64,000 bases of DNA. Source: Spirometra erinaceieuropaei (taxonomy: Eukaryota > Platyhelminthes > Cestoda > Diphyllobothriidea > Diphyllobothriidae). Where the stretch lies: NCBI GenBank assembly GCA_902702965.1, contig CACRXP010000114.1, forward strand, positions 540,798-604,797, written 5' to 3'. Below, piece after piece: positions 11,393 to 21,960 of the stretch. Under the pieces are notes generated by a model. That model worked only from the letters and a program-made list of their open reading frames with translations. It had not been told where the DNA came from and did no database searches. The first letter of the stretch is position 1; the number at the start of each line of letters is the position of its first letter. Position numbers and translations under genes: made by a program.

Positions 11393-11451
11393 ATTTATTG
11401 GCCTGACGTTTCGGAGCCCCGCTCAAATCCATCATCAGAGACATTCGCAGA
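11393..11451 (-). ncRNA. Hammerhead ribozyme motif, inverted PLE tail
   Basis: On the minus strand CTGATGA (11432-11438) and GAAACGTC (11405-11412) are intact. The stem II arms (GGATTT / GGCTCC) have decayed relative to the plus-strand partner in the right arm. Activity is therefore doubtful. Confidence 0.5.
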
Positions 11452-11672
11452 TAAAGGTGATGGTGGCACAAGGAGTGCAGTATTTATACCACGTGGCTGC
11501 CGTGGGACTATATGCGACACTGTAATTAACAGCGCTCGCGATCACCGCTAGGGTCATAATTGATGCGATGATGGCTTATCGGTCCGCGTCCGAGTCGTTA
11601 ATTGCCGCGACTTCGTCACCTGTGCTGGATGCTGGTGTGACGATTGCTCGGCAAATTGGCTCACTGTCACTG

Positions 11673-11983
11673 CCATCCGACGGGACCCGGTCATATTTTC
11701 AAGGTCCAAGAGACCGAAATCCTCGCGAGAGGTGACAACCGCGTGAGCCGCGAGCTGCTCCAGTTATGTTTCCCAGGCCCACAATCCATCAGCAAGCACA
11801 ATGACCTCCCGGTACCATATTCCGTGCTGAGATTTTTCCTGGGCAGGGGAATCAGTCGCGTGGGGAGGGCGCGGGCGAGCAATTATCCCAGTGACAGTGA
11901 GCCAATTTGCCGAGCAATCGTCACACCAGCATCCAGCACAGATGACCAAATCACGGCGATTAACGACTCGGACTCGGACTGAC
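11673..11983 (+). pseudogene. PLE C-terminal coding remnant
   Basis: The frame reads GPGHIFKVQETEILARGDNRVSRELLQL.. and PQSISKHNDLPVPYSVLRF, which matches the stretch downstream of the GIY-YIG core in the 23.6-kb element (AFKFDEAEILARSDNR, SINKCNDLPIQYTVLRL). RT and most of GIY-YIG are missing. It ends at a stop after a Ser/Asp-rich tail (NDSDSD). Confidence 0.75.
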
Positions 11984-12110
11984 AAGCCACCACCGCATCA
12001 ATTACGACCCTAGCGGTGATTGCGAGAACTGTTAATTACAGTGTCGCATATGGTCCCACGGCAGCCACGTGGTATAAATACTGCACTCCTTGTGCCACCA
12101 TCACCTTTAT

Positions 12111-12168
12111 CTGCGAATGTCTCTGATGATGGATTCAAGTGAGAATCCGAAACGTCGGGCCAATAAAT
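12111..12168 (+). ncRNA. Hammerhead ribozyme motif, PLE 3' tail
   Basis: CTGATGA (12123-12129), one unpaired T, a perfect six-base-pair stem II (GGATTC 12131-12136 with GAATCC 12143-12148) and GAAACGTC (12149-12156). The flanks GTCT and GGGC can form inner stem I with wobbles. After GAAA there is only CG before the TC cleavage position, so stem III has essentially no loop. This fits the dimeric, minimal hammerheads described for PLEs. Confidence 0.7.
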
Positions 12169-12251
12169 TTCTTGTTCCAGTGATCGCATCTTCGTCTTCT
12201 GAACTGCTACCTGGAACTCGCCTGTTAGCTTCTATCAGCAAGAGATGAAGT

Positions 12252-12719
12252 CTTGGCCAGGATCTCAAATCCAGAGGCCTCGCCAACAAAGACAGACGCA
12301 CAGGAATGGCCAAAGCCAGCAGAAGTGTCCCACGACAGTTCCATGAAAGACGTCCGCATGTGGAGGTGTACACTTACTAGGGAAGGAAGCTTAGGCAGGT
12401 GCATAAGGAGTTACTACGAGAGACGGAATTGACAATACCCGCGAGGAAGCGAGTTTCAGGAAGAAGTTACGAGAAAGTGGGGCAATAACTCGAAGAAGAA
12501 TTTTAACCCTCTGACGTGTTATATTAACGCTCAAACCCATCATGAGAGCTAGCAGCAGATGATAGGTTCAATCATGAAATCGAATCGTCGGGTGAATAAA
12601 ATTCCTGTTGCGGCGAGCGCGTCAGGCGGAATTGAATCAGCGACCTTCCTAGCATGCAGTTCAACCACTGAAACAGCGGGTTCCGTCTAGTGTTGGACTT
12701 GTTTCATCTAGTGACAACA
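12252..12719. other. Spacer with a decayed inverted pair of PLE tails
   Basis: Around 12535-12632, CAAACCCATCATGAGAG (minus tail) is followed by GATAGGTTCAATCATGAAATC..CGTCGGGTGAATAAAATTCC (plus tail). It looks like an eroded fold-back tail pair. The rest is unrecognised. Confidence 0.45.
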
Positions 12720-12731
12720 GAAAAGTAAGTT

Positions 12732-13340
12732 GCCAATAGAAGTTAGGAGACGCGTCCCAGGAAGCAGTCGTGAAGAAAGAGACACGATCGCTGGGAAAAG
12801 AGCTTTATTAGCCTGACATTTCGGATTCCTGCTCGAACTCATCATCGGAGACAATAGCAGATACCGGTGGTTCATGCACAAGGGGCTTCAGTATTTATGG
12901 GATGCGGTCGTCATGTTACCGCGTGCCTATGAAAATTCATAGTCCCAAGTTTGAATCATGGTTCACTGGCCCCCAAGTCTATTAACAGGTGCAACGACCT
13001 TCCCCTTCCATACTTGGTGCTGAGACTTCACCTAGGCGGAGTAATTAGCCACGGCGGGAGCGCACAGTCGAACACTGGTCTCAACGCCAGGGTCGGTGGG
13101 TCAGATGGTCGAGCAATCATCACACCGAAATTCAACACCCGTGATGAAATTACAGCAAGTAACGAGGTGAATGTCGGCCATGAAACAGTCATCACCCCAA
13201 GCGCAACAATCCCTGATAAAGTGGGGGAGGGGGGGGAGCCGTGAATTTTCATAGATGTGGCGAGTGCATCCCATAAACATGCAACCCCTTGTGCATGAAC
13301 CACCCGTATCTGCTATTTTCTCTGATGATGGGTGCGGGCG
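12732..13340 (-). mobile_element. Fold-back PLE unit with near-exact target duplication
   Basis: A minus-strand full 3' tail (12732-12948) abuts a plus-strand fragment (12951-13340). That fragment comprises the PLE C-terminal coding end (FESWFTGPQSINRCNDLPLPY-like, read with a shift) and its tail, truncated inside the ribozyme. Flanks read GAAAAGTAAGTT (12720-12731) and GAAAAGGTAAGTT (13341-13353), differing by one base of indel. The left ribozyme is mutated (CCGATGA, GAAATGTC). Confidence 0.7.
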
Positions 13341-13364
13341 GAAAAGGTAAGTTTAGTAGACGAT

Positions 13365-13913
13365 CTACTTGTAAAATTTATGACAAAATAAAATAATCTT
13401 AAGCCTTAGGTGATTCCGGATGGTATGCATTTCACCTACCATGAAACTGTTGAGCGGTCGAGGGGTGACATTTAGGCGGCGTTTCTTGTGCGAATCCACA
13501 ACAGCCGTGTAGGGATGATGCAGGTCCCGCCCGGCGACCAGACGGTCGACTTTTGAACTAGGCCATAGACTCGGCACAGGATGACACTCGCCCAGATGAT
13601 CCATCCACTCATTAAGGCCCTTTGCACGCACTTCCTCGCAACGAGCACAGGCAGAGAATCCGGCGAGGTTTTCCGTAAACAGTCCGCCACTACCTGGGTC
13701 CTGGGTGACAACCTGACCGCCGGGCGGAGCTGTGGCATCCGGCGGGGCACATTGGACCGCAATCGAGACGTCTACTCGGGGAGACTGGCTGGGAGAATGT
13801 AGAAGGAGGGGACGGTGATCAGGCGGGGTAAAGATCCTAGGCAGGGTTGGTGAGGCCCGCGTGGCAGTCTGAGTTTTAGTTTCAGAGGCCAAGGCCACGC
13901 CGGTCAGTGTCAT
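13365..13913 (-). CDS. Unrecognised open frame with CxxC..HxxxC motif
   Basis: This 182-residue frame is the longest one not assigned to PLE or SINE in the left third. The N-terminal half is rich in Pro, Thr, Ser and Ala. In the middle is CARCEEVRAKG..WMDHLGEC, a Cys2-His-Cys arrangement that could bind zinc. The C-terminal part is basic. I do not recognise the family. It could be the ORF1 or nucleic-acid-binding part of a retroelement, or chance. No partner ORF, promoter or splice sites were identified. Confidence 0.25.
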   Translation of the reverse strand: MTLTGVALASETKTQTATRASPTLPRIFTPPDHRPLLLHSPSQSPRVDVSIAVQCAPPDATAPPGGQVVTQDPGSGGLFTENLAGFSACARCEEVRAKGLNEWMDHLGECHPVPSLWPSSKVDRLVAGRDLHHPYTAVVDSHKKRRLNVTPRPLNSFMVGEMHTIRNHLRLKIILFCHKFYK

Positions 13914-14617
13914 GTCGCCTGGGGCTGTGCGCCGGCGGAGAGTTGGGGGTAGACGGGCGCGTAAGTAAGCCTACGAGGGCCAACTACCTGGATTGCGGAC
14001 AGAGCCACACGCAGGCGAGGAGCCGGCTCTAGATGCTGCAGGTATCACAGCATGAGTAATGCACATGCATCTCGCGACGTATGGGCTCCCCCCGCCGGAA
14101 ACGCATCACGGCCATGCGCGCAGTGCACAAGATGCTGGCTGTTGATTGGTTGGCAGGTAAGCCGCCTCAGCCAATTGTCACAGCAAGACTACGACTGGGA
14201 AATCGATGCCGCTGCGCGATGGCATCACTTGAGTGAATGCCTCATCGCCATTGGGACGGACGTTGCGCCGTAACGAGACTGAGAGAACTAAAGTTTAACA
14301 GTAATGACGGAAAGGGAAGAAGTTCTTTAGAGGGACGGGGCTGTACTTGCCATTATTCATACTGCTCTTAAAGGCCAGCCGTCGTGGCAGAGAGAACAGA
14401 AAATAATATCCGCAGTCCACGTCGAGGAGGTCTGGAGTTCAGGAGCGCAGAGGTAGAGTTGTCGGAGAATTCCGAGTGAAACTCAAAGAGGACGCTGTTT
14501 ATGAAAAAGTGGCGTCCGAGAACTAACCAGACAAAGCATACATGGCAGCGACATAGTAGTTAACTTCATTACGGCAGACCTGTGCTATGAAAGTACTACG
14601 ACGGCTGAAGCAGTTGA
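13914..14617. other. No recognised feature
   Basis: No supported feature was found. Confidence 0.4.
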
Positions 14618-14742
14618 GAATAAGAAGATACGATCACTAGAACAGGAAGTTCATTGACCGGACGTTTCGGATTCTCACCCGAATCCATCATCTGAAACGA
14701 CCGTAGATAAGGGATTAAGGGAGGTGCACTTACAGGATCCGC
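14618..14742 (-). repeat. Solo PLE 3' tail with degenerate hammerhead
   Basis: It starts near TGAGAATAAGAAGATACGATCAC, like the short end of the fold-back units. On the minus strand it keeps stem II (GGATTC/GAATCC) and GAAACGTC, but CTGATGA is changed to CAGATGA. It lies directly downstream (3' side) of another minus-strand PLE copy, giving tandem tails. Confidence 0.65.
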
Positions 14743-15775
14743 CAATAGATGCAAAGCGGCGAGTTCCACGATGCAGTTGAAAAGAGGAAATGCGATCGTT
14801 GCGACAAGAGGCTTATTGGCTTTTCGGATTCTGACTCGAAACAATCATCAGAGACAGTGGCAGATAAGGATGACAGAAGCACAATGAGTGCAGTATTTGT
14901 AGGCGTAGTTGTCACACCACCACCTGCCCAACACAATTGGCGGCTCCTCCTTTACTACCTGGGACGTAATTGATGCGATACTTGCTTGTGAGTCCGCTCC
15001 GGAGGCGTTGACTGCTGGAAGTCATTCTTGGCGTGATGACGGCTCGACAATTTGGCTCATCGTCACTGGAATTATCGGTCGCTCGCACCCTCCCCGCATA
15101 GCTAATTACTCTGCCCAAACAAATTCCAAGCAAATAATACACGGCCGCCAGGTCATAGCCCTTATTAATCGACTGGAGGTCGGAAAACCATGACTCAAGC
15201 AACTCGTGGCCCACGCTGTTGTCACCTCTTGCACGGATTTCGGCCTTGTCAGACTTGAAGGTTTGACCGAGTCCCGTGGGATGAGCCGCTACTTGAGAGT
15301 GAACGGCACTCCTCCCAACTGCTGCTGCATGCTCAGCTGCTCGCGTCGAGGGTGATCCTCAAGTTTCCTCCATAAACCTGCTTTATACGCAATCGCACCG
15401 GATCCGGTAAACTACTCCAGACGTTTCTTGCCGTGGCAGTGGGTCTTTTGGTTTCACTAACCGACGCCTGATGGTTGCCTCTGATCTGCGTGCAACTCCA
15501 ACCCCAAGCGGTGCGAGAAGGCGGCCGACAGCTTCCGAAAAGTTCTTGACATAAGTAAGAGCTCGCCTAAATTTAGGGTCCGTGCGATCTGGCCTTTCGT
15601 CCCATTTGTGCATACACCAGCTGACGAAGTCGTGCGGGTAGCTATTGGCGTTGATGACCCGTCGGAGGCATTGTAGTTTGGCAATCTTGTCTCCCGACTC
15701 ACTGCAGTGCGTTTCGACAAGCCGTAGAGCGTCCTTAAAACAACTGCATTTGTGGCTGATTGGGTGGTTGCTGCT
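14743..15775 (-). pseudogene. PLE fragment, thumb to tail, minus strand
   Basis: Minus-strand reading gives a thumb/linker segment (15383-15613; ALTYVKNFSEAVGRLLAPLGVG, RRRLVKPKDPLPRQETSGVVYRIRCDC) that runs into the GIY-YIG start. Then comes the post-GIY-YIG part (14912-15214; HELLESWFSDLQSINKGYDL). The tail ends GCCAATAGATGC on the plus strand, with a decayed ribozyme near 14805-14865. The endonuclease core between the two frames is broken. It stands head-to-head with a plus-strand copy at 15920-16735. Confidence 0.8.
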
Positions 15776-15919
15776 GGTTCTATTGGTACACTTCTCCTTC
15801 GGCAGAAGGTGACCGAACGGAGAGCGCTGCCCAAAGCAGCTCTGGGGAACAAGTCCCGTAAGCTGCCTGGTGCAGCGTCATCCTAAAATGACAAGGGACT
15901 AGAGATCCAATCCAGCCGT

Positions 15920-16735
15920 CCCCAAATTTTGACAAGCGCTCCCCGTGCGTAAAGAACGTCTCGGAAATTATCGGTCGCCTGCTCACACCACTTACACTTT
16001 GGGATTGCAGACAGATCATGAGCAACTATCAGACACCAAGTCATGAGGCAAATACCCATTCCCATGACAAGAAACGTTTACCGGATCTGGTGCGATTGAG
16101 TATAAAGCAAGTTTGTCGAGGAAACTTGAAGATCCAGCTCGACGTGAGTAGCCGGGCACGCAGCAGCAGTGGGGTGAGATGACGCTAACTCCCAAGTAGC
16201 GACTCATTCCACGGGACTCGACCAAACCTTCAAGTCTGACAAGACCGAAATCCTCGCAAGAAGTGGCAACTGCGTGGGCCGCGAGTTGCTTGAGTCCTGG
16301 TTCTCCGTCCTCCAGTCGATCAATATGCGCAATGACGTACCGGTTACATATTGTGTGTCGAGAGTAATTGGTAATGAAGAGGGGGGAGGAGTGCGAGCGA
16401 CCGATAATTCCAATGAAAGCGAGGCAAACTGACGAGTAGTTATCGCACCAATAATCTTGAACTGTGAATGCCTTTCAGCAGTCGACGCCTCGGGAGCGGT
16501 CTAGAAAGTAATCATCAAAACAAGTGCCACCCCCAGCAATGAACACGGAGTTGGTTATTATAGTAGGCATGCAGTTGCGTGACATCTGCCACCTATAAAT
16601 ACTGCACTACTTGCTTTTTCATCATCCTTATCTGCGACTGTATCTGAGGATGGGTTCGAGTATGAGTCCGAAACGCCAATAAACCTCTTGTTCCAATGAT
16701 CGGATTTTCTTCCCCTGAAGTTAGAGCATCTCTTG
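15920..16735 (+). pseudogene. PLE fragment, plus strand, head-to-head partner
   Basis: This begins in the thumb/linker (a GTAAAGAACGTCTCGGAAATTATCGGTCGCC-like stretch) and continues through a frameshifted GIY-YIG (YRIWCD, 16079-16096). It retains the region encoding ILARSGNCVGRELLESWF (frame-shifted, about 16250-16310), then the tail with TATAAATACTGCAC and a mutated ribozyme (CTGAGGA, GAAACGCC). With the copy at 14743-15775 it forms an inverted pair whose 3' ends point outwards. Confidence 0.75.
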
Positions 16736-16850
16736 GCAGAAAACGCATTTACATGATTTCGATCACAAATGGCTCACACAGATTACCATATAGGGGCTCA
16801 ATGCAGACACACCGAAAGTGCCGGTGTGGCGGGGTTAAACCAAACATCGT

Positions 16851-19386
16851 CAGGCTCTATACTAGATAATGCTTTACTTGAATGAGGAGGACGAAAATTT
16901 AACCGTAACCACCATGAAATCTCTGCTTGCATGATTGTTACTTATTTTCCTGGGGTGTCCTTGTGCGTTTGGGTAGCTATTTGAGAAATGGTAGCATTTT
17001 AATTTCCTTAGACTAGAATGTTTAAGCTGAGGCATGGCTATTTACCCGGAAAATGATACACTCGCAAATGTGTCCGTTTTAATTATTTTCATGGTTTACG
17101 GCGTACTCCATAACGCTGCAGAAATAGGAAACGTGACAAGCATATAGGGTAACATTATGGGAATTCACTTCCACTACCAATTACAGTCTTTAGGACGTAT
17201 GGCGTGGTTGAAAACTTCAGCGATTCAAGGCATGGTAGGGAAGGCGCAGTTTACAGTAGGTGGGCTAACTCATGAAATGCCAACCGAAATTCCAAAGTGC
17301 GTTTTCGTTTCCAAAAGATTAATTAAGTAGGGTTACAAAACTAATCATAGTGCAGCATATTTATGCAATAATCCAGTTACCTCAGGGTGCCGGCCTTCGA
17401 ATGAACTGTATCTGAGCTGAAAGCGTAAACTATACTCTGCATAAAAATGACTACTTATGTAGCATGCATTTTTCCCATTGATTTTTTATGTCCTTAAAAA
17501 TTCAATCATATTTTATGGAAAATATGCATAAAAATATTCATTCTTTTGCTCATTTGGTAGAAAAGTGCAACTTCTTTCAATTTTATACTCAAAGGAAGGG
17601 TATAATTCGGTTTTTAAAAGTTTCATATTGTGAGAATTTTTAGTACGGTGAAATGGTAATTCATAAAACGTCATATCTCTGCATTCACCAATGTGGCTTG
17701 TAAAGATAACAGTATGGCTCAAATCCGCTGCTACATTTCATGAACTGCACTTGGCAAACTAGCGACAAGCGTCCACAGAAAAGACTCCAGTGCCGAAATC
17801 ATACTTAACTATGGGAGTAATCATCCTGCGGCCCATAAACGAAGCTGTGTCCGCACTCTTTTCCATCGGGCCTATCGCACCTGCAACAGTGATGACGCAC
17901 TTAAGAAAGAATTGGCCTACTTAAATCGGTTGTTCCGCTCCAACGGATATCCTGTCAGTTTTGTAAAGAACTGTCTCAGACGCCAGAGACAACTACCAAA
18001 CCCCGAGTCTCATGAAGATAGAGCGTCACAGAAATTCTATTCACTGCCATACATTCAGGGAATCTCTGAATGCCAACCACCTCATCGGCTCAAGCAACAT
18101 TTCGTAAGCACCTCTTGCCCATACACAGTCCCGGTTTCCTGATGAGAATGCTTCCGATTTCCAAAAGGCAACAGACCATTTACATAAGCATCCTAGAGTC
18201 GTTCGAGTGTGCGCTAATGCCCCGAAACAAGTTCTAAACCGTGACACGAAATCTAACTAGTCGGTCATGACTCATGAAGTGTTAACCGAAATTATGAAAT
18301 ATGTTTTTCTTTTGAAAAGATTACATAAGAAGCGTTGTAAAATTGATAATCGTATGATGCTTCAGTTACCTCGGGACGCCGGCTTTCGAACGAACGTCTC
18401 TCCGCCCGCATGGAAAACCAGGCACTGTAAAAACTACCATTTAAGGGAAATGAACTGTTCACGTTGATTTTGAATGCCCTTAAAACATTCAACTACATTT
18501 CATGGAAAACATGCAAAAAAATATTCAATCTTTTACTCATTCGGTAGAAAATTACATCTCCCAATTTTATACTCAAGGTTTCTAATTGTGAGATTTTTTA
18601 AATACCGTGATGTGGCCGTTCGTTAAACGTCATGTATTTGCATTTACCAATGTGGCTTGTAAAGGTAACAATATGGCTCAAATCCACTGCCTTATTTTAT
18701 GACCTCCATATGGTCTCCTCTCAATTCCGTAGAGAAATGTGTGGTTTTCCGTACGCGGAAAATGCACGGACTGTAATTTGCAAAGCCTGAGTGCAAGTGT
18801 AACGGCAGGTCAGGGCTCAAAATTATTCGGGAATTGGAAAAGTTTGTGAAAACCGAACCATACCCTTCCTTCGAGTATAAAATTGAAAGAGGGCGTCATT
18901 TTCTGCCGAAGTAGCAAATGAAGGGATATTTTAATACATGTTATCCATGAAATATAATTGAATTTTGAAGGGCTTTGAAAATGAAAGAGAAAAATGCGGG
19001 CTACTTAAGTAGTCATTTTTATGCAGAGTATAGTTTTTGCAAACAACCGAAAAGAAGTCCACTCGAAGGAAACATACTTTTCTACCGAATGACTAAGGGA
19101 ATGAATATTTTTATGCATGTTTTCTATGAAATGTAACCGAATTTTAAGGGCATCGAAAATTAATGAGAAAAATGATGCTACTGTAGTAGTTGTTTTTAAC
19201 AGAATATAGTTTTTGAATGCATCCGGAAAGAAGTTTGTTCGAAAGCGGGCATCCTGCGGTAACTGAATTATTGTAGAAGTGTGTTGTATGAGGATTAGTT
19301 TGGTAACCCTACTTAATTAATATTTTCGGAACGAAAAGGCATTTCGGAATTTCGGTTAACATTTCATGAGTTAGCCCACTTACTAT
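16851..19386. repeat. AT-rich dispersed repeat, copy 2, interrupted
   Basis: The first about 900 bases match 1853-2730. The fold-back element start CAGTAGGTGGGCTAACTCATG is at about 17254, and the mirrored right end TTTCATGAGTTAGCCCACTTACTATAG is at about 19386. The block is split by a PLE fragment (17770-18255). From about 18262 the arms restart, so it is either two partial copies or one copy with internal duplication. Confidence 0.75.
17770..18255 (+). pseudogene. PLE fragment (second family) inside the AT-rich repeat
   Basis: Plus-strand reading gives KDSSAEIILNYGSNHPAAHK, RSCVRTLFHRAY, LAYLNRLFRSNGYPVSFVKN and LPNPESHEDRASQKFYSLPY. This is the RT thumb and linker leading to a GIY-YIG domain. 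The palm and the nuclease are absent and the frame breaks after GISE. It is related to the 56.3-kb PLE rather than the 23.6-kb one. No clean target duplication was identified. Confidence 0.7.
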
Positions 19387-19889
19387 AGAAGTTGCCAGGG
19401 TTCTCTTTGCCTACCGTTCCCGAAGCCTTTTGAACAGTCTTCAACAATAACGATTATGTGCTGCTAGGGCATACCGCGTTCACGGTATGCAGTGCGGTCT
19501 AGTGGTCAATGTCAAGGGGGTGGGGGGTTCGTCATATTTTTCCTAGTGTTCCGTATGGTCGCCCGATAAGTTCACTTCCCTCACCTGGCGCTCTTTGCCA
19601 CACATTGTCAACAGGCCCACTTTGCGTTTTCAATTAGAGTTTCTGCCTCGACGGTGATGCGCCAATACCTAAAACCTCTCGCCTGGAAGAGATGAACATG
19701 TCCTAGAGACGAAATAGCTGCCCAACTGACGACTGCTGTCCATCGCACCACGGATGTCAATAGAGCGGCCTTCTGCGCACCGGAGAACTGGCAAGGCGGC
19801 GTCTGTGGTAGTCGGCCCCCGTAGTCGTGAGCGCGTCTGCCTGCCTGTAGCGCCCTCCATCCGCACAGGAGCCTTCCCGCCCTCCCCCC
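19387..19889. other. No recognised feature
   Basis: No repeat or gene was identified in this segment before the tandem duplication. Confidence 0.35.
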
Positions 19890-20252
19890 GTGGTGCATGA
19901 CTCATACCCCTGGCGTGGCGACCGGTCTGACGCCGATCGGTCTTCGGCGCGATCGTGACTGCGGTGCACGTGGCGCCCAGGTGCACGCACGCACGCACCT
20001 CGCGTCGCGGCCGCCGCCGCCGCCTCCGTGCGGACGGTTGCGAGACCGACCCCTGAGCTGCTTCCTGCCGCGCTGTAAGGACTGTCTTGTCAGTTCTCTC
20101 GTCCTGAATTTCGATTTGGGCGGTCTCTCGCCATTCCGACTTGAACGCGTCCGCAGGGCGCGAATGTACCGCCTGTCCTATGAGGGGTAGTGGGGGATGG
20201 ATCCCAGCTGCCTTACCTGCAGCTGCATCCAGTTTGAGTAATGATAGCGTGG

Positions 20253-20433
20253 CGCTCACCGATAGTTTCTACGGGACTCAGTCGTCCCGTTGTGCCTTAC
20301 GGGCTGTCTTGCGAGCCCAATTAGCAGCCGCGCAACAGTGCATGATAGAGACAGAATGACTGCTGGTTGGGCTCGCATGACAGCCCGTAAGGCCCAACGG
20401 GACCAGGAAGTTATGTAGAAACGATCGGTGAGC
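20253..20433. repeat. Palindromic pair of SINE tails, unit 1
   Basis: CTCACCGATAGTTTCTACGGGAC..GCCTTACGGGCTGTC is mirrored by GACAGCCCGTAAGGC..GTAGAAACGATCGGTGAG with a short centre. Each half is the 3' tail of SINE family 1, one in each orientation. RNA from it would form a long hairpin. Confidence 0.85.
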
Positions 20434-20477
20434 GCCCCTCTACCATTTATATGCCTGACTGCAACCGACAAGACAAC

Positions 20478-20640
20478 GAGCCCGTGGCTCAGTGGTTAGA
20501 GGCATTGGACTTCTAACAAACAGGTCGCGGGATCGAGCCCCCAGATGTTCTACAATTCGGGGTTGGATAGGACTGGCTGACGACGGCTAATAGGCCAGAA
20601 ATGGCCACTCTAGTCTCCATTGTCTTTGTTGGTAATATTA
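20478..20640 (+). repeat. SINE family 1, tRNA-Arg-like head and body
   Basis: Head: GAGCCCGTGGCTCAGTGGTTAG (box A), TTGGACTTCTAAC (anticodon arm, TCT) and GGTCGCGGGATCGAGCC (box B). The body has ACTGGCTGACGACGGCTAAT and GTCTTTGTTGGTAATATT. It is not a functional tRNA gene because the acceptor side continues into the SINE body. Confidence 0.8.
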
Positions 20641-20799
20641 CTCTGTCATTATTACGCGCCGCCTAGTGGCTGATGTTTGGGCTGGAGAGAGCCCTCGGAC
20701 ACAAGCAGGATTTCTTGTATGAAATTTGGTGGATTTGCAGACGTTGCAGTAAGTTGGGCCGGTAAACTTGACCCAAATGTGATTTTACTCGCGTCGTCC

Positions 20800-20925
20800 G
20801 GCGGGGCCTCGTAGTTCAGATAGTTGGACTGTTGGTTGTACTAAAGCCTCCCCTTGCTATCGTTGGTTCGAATCCCACCGAGACACCGAGTTTTTCATAG
20901 TTGGGTCAAAGTGAATAATCCGTTT
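20800..20925 (+). repeat. tRNA-like SINE (family 2), only in unit 1
   Basis: CCTCGTAGTTCAGATAGTTGG resembles box A and GTTGGTTCGAATCCCACC is a good box B. Between them lies a long variable-arm-like CCTCCCCTTGCTATC. It lies in the about 290 bases missing from unit 2, so it either entered unit 1 after the duplication or was lost from unit 2. Confidence 0.7.
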
Positions 20926-21599
20926 GAGTAATCTTTGTTTAAATGACTGATCTGTCAGCTTAAGGATGCAATAAACAGGACCCATTTTCAAGTACTACTA
21001 CAGATTGTGTAATTTGTGCATTTTCTACATAAGGTAGAGAGAGTTCAGCATGGGTCCGCGGTTTAAGGTGGCCTATTGACTGTCGACAATGTGGTAGGGA
21101 ACAAATTCCTGACGTGCGATAGAGAATACAACGCACGAAAATTCTGTTACGTCTTTCAATAAGGCCAAATAGGCAGATGCGGCACTTCTATCAAAGAAGG
21201 AGTAAAGGTTACACGGAGGGGAGGGGGGAGGACCTCATGACCCATGGCGTGGCGACTGGTTTGACGCCGATCGGCGATCGTGGCTGCGGTGCACGTGGCG
21301 CTCAGGTGCACGCACGCACCTCGCGTCGCCGCCGCCGCCGCCGCCGCCTCCGTGACTGGCTGTCAGCGTGCGGACGGTTGCGGGACCGGCCCCTGAGCTG
21401 CTTCCTGCCGCGCTGTAAGGACTGTCTTGTCAGTTCTCTCGTCCTGAATTTCGATTTGGGAGGTCTCCCGCCATCGACAGTCCGACTTGAACGCGTCCGC
21501 ACGACGCGAATGTGCCGCCTGTCCAATGAGGCGTAGTGGGGGATGGATCCCAGCTGCCTTACCTGCAGCTGCATCCAGTTTGAGTAATGATAGCGTGGC

Positions 21600-21780
21600 G
21601 CTCACCGATAGTTTCTACGGGACTCACTCGTCCCGTTGTGCTTTACGGGCTGTCTTGCGAGCCCAATCAGCAGCCGCACAACAGTGCATGATAGAGACAG
21701 AATGACTGCTGGTTGGGCTCGCATGACAGCCCGTAAGGCACAACGGGATGAGGGAGTTCCGTAAGAAAGGTCGGTGATCA
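21600..21780. repeat. Palindromic pair of SINE tails, unit 2
   Basis: Duplicate of the palindrome at 20253-20433: CTCACCGATAGTTTCTACGGG is mirrored by GTAAGAAAGGTCGGTGATC, with the SINE tail halves in inverted order. It was present before the tandem duplication. Confidence 0.8.
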
Positions 21781-21824
21781 CCCCTCTACCACTGTACATT
21801 CCCGACCGCAACCGACAAGAAAAC

Positions 21825-21960
21825 GAGCCCGTGGCTCAGTGGTTAGAGGCGGTAGACTTCTAAGTAGCAGTTCGCGGCATCGACCCCCCAGATACTCTAC
21901 ACTTCGGGCCACTCCAGTCTCCCTTGTCTTTGTTGGTAGTGCCATTCTGCCTATATCAGT
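21825..21960 (+). repeat. SINE family 1 head, unit 2
   Basis: GAGCCCGTGGCTCAGTGGTTAG box A is intact. Box B is changed (GTTCGCGGCATCGACCC). A shortened body (TCCCTTGTCTTTGTTGGTAG) follows. The head is more decayed than the unit 1 copy. Confidence 0.75.

Larger units (their letters stand above)
11359..12239 (+). mobile_element. Fold-back PLE unit with 12-bp target-site duplication
   Basis: The unit consists of an inverted short tail (11359-11672), a plus-strand PLE C-terminal coding remnant (11673-11983) and a full plus-strand tail ending CTTCTATCAGC. The left arm is the reverse complement of about 11890-12202 at most positions. The direct repeat AAGAGATGAAGT occurs exactly at 11347-11358 and 12240-12251 and encloses the whole. 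The two arms carry oppositely oriented hammerhead motifs. The inner end TCAGAAGACGAAGATG corresponds to the short end of the unit at 7126-8201. Confidence 0.85.

Noticed and set aside
20478..20550. Functional tRNA-Arg gene
   Set aside because: The head continues into a SINE body, has mismatches in the anticodon stem, and recurs at several loci with the same body.
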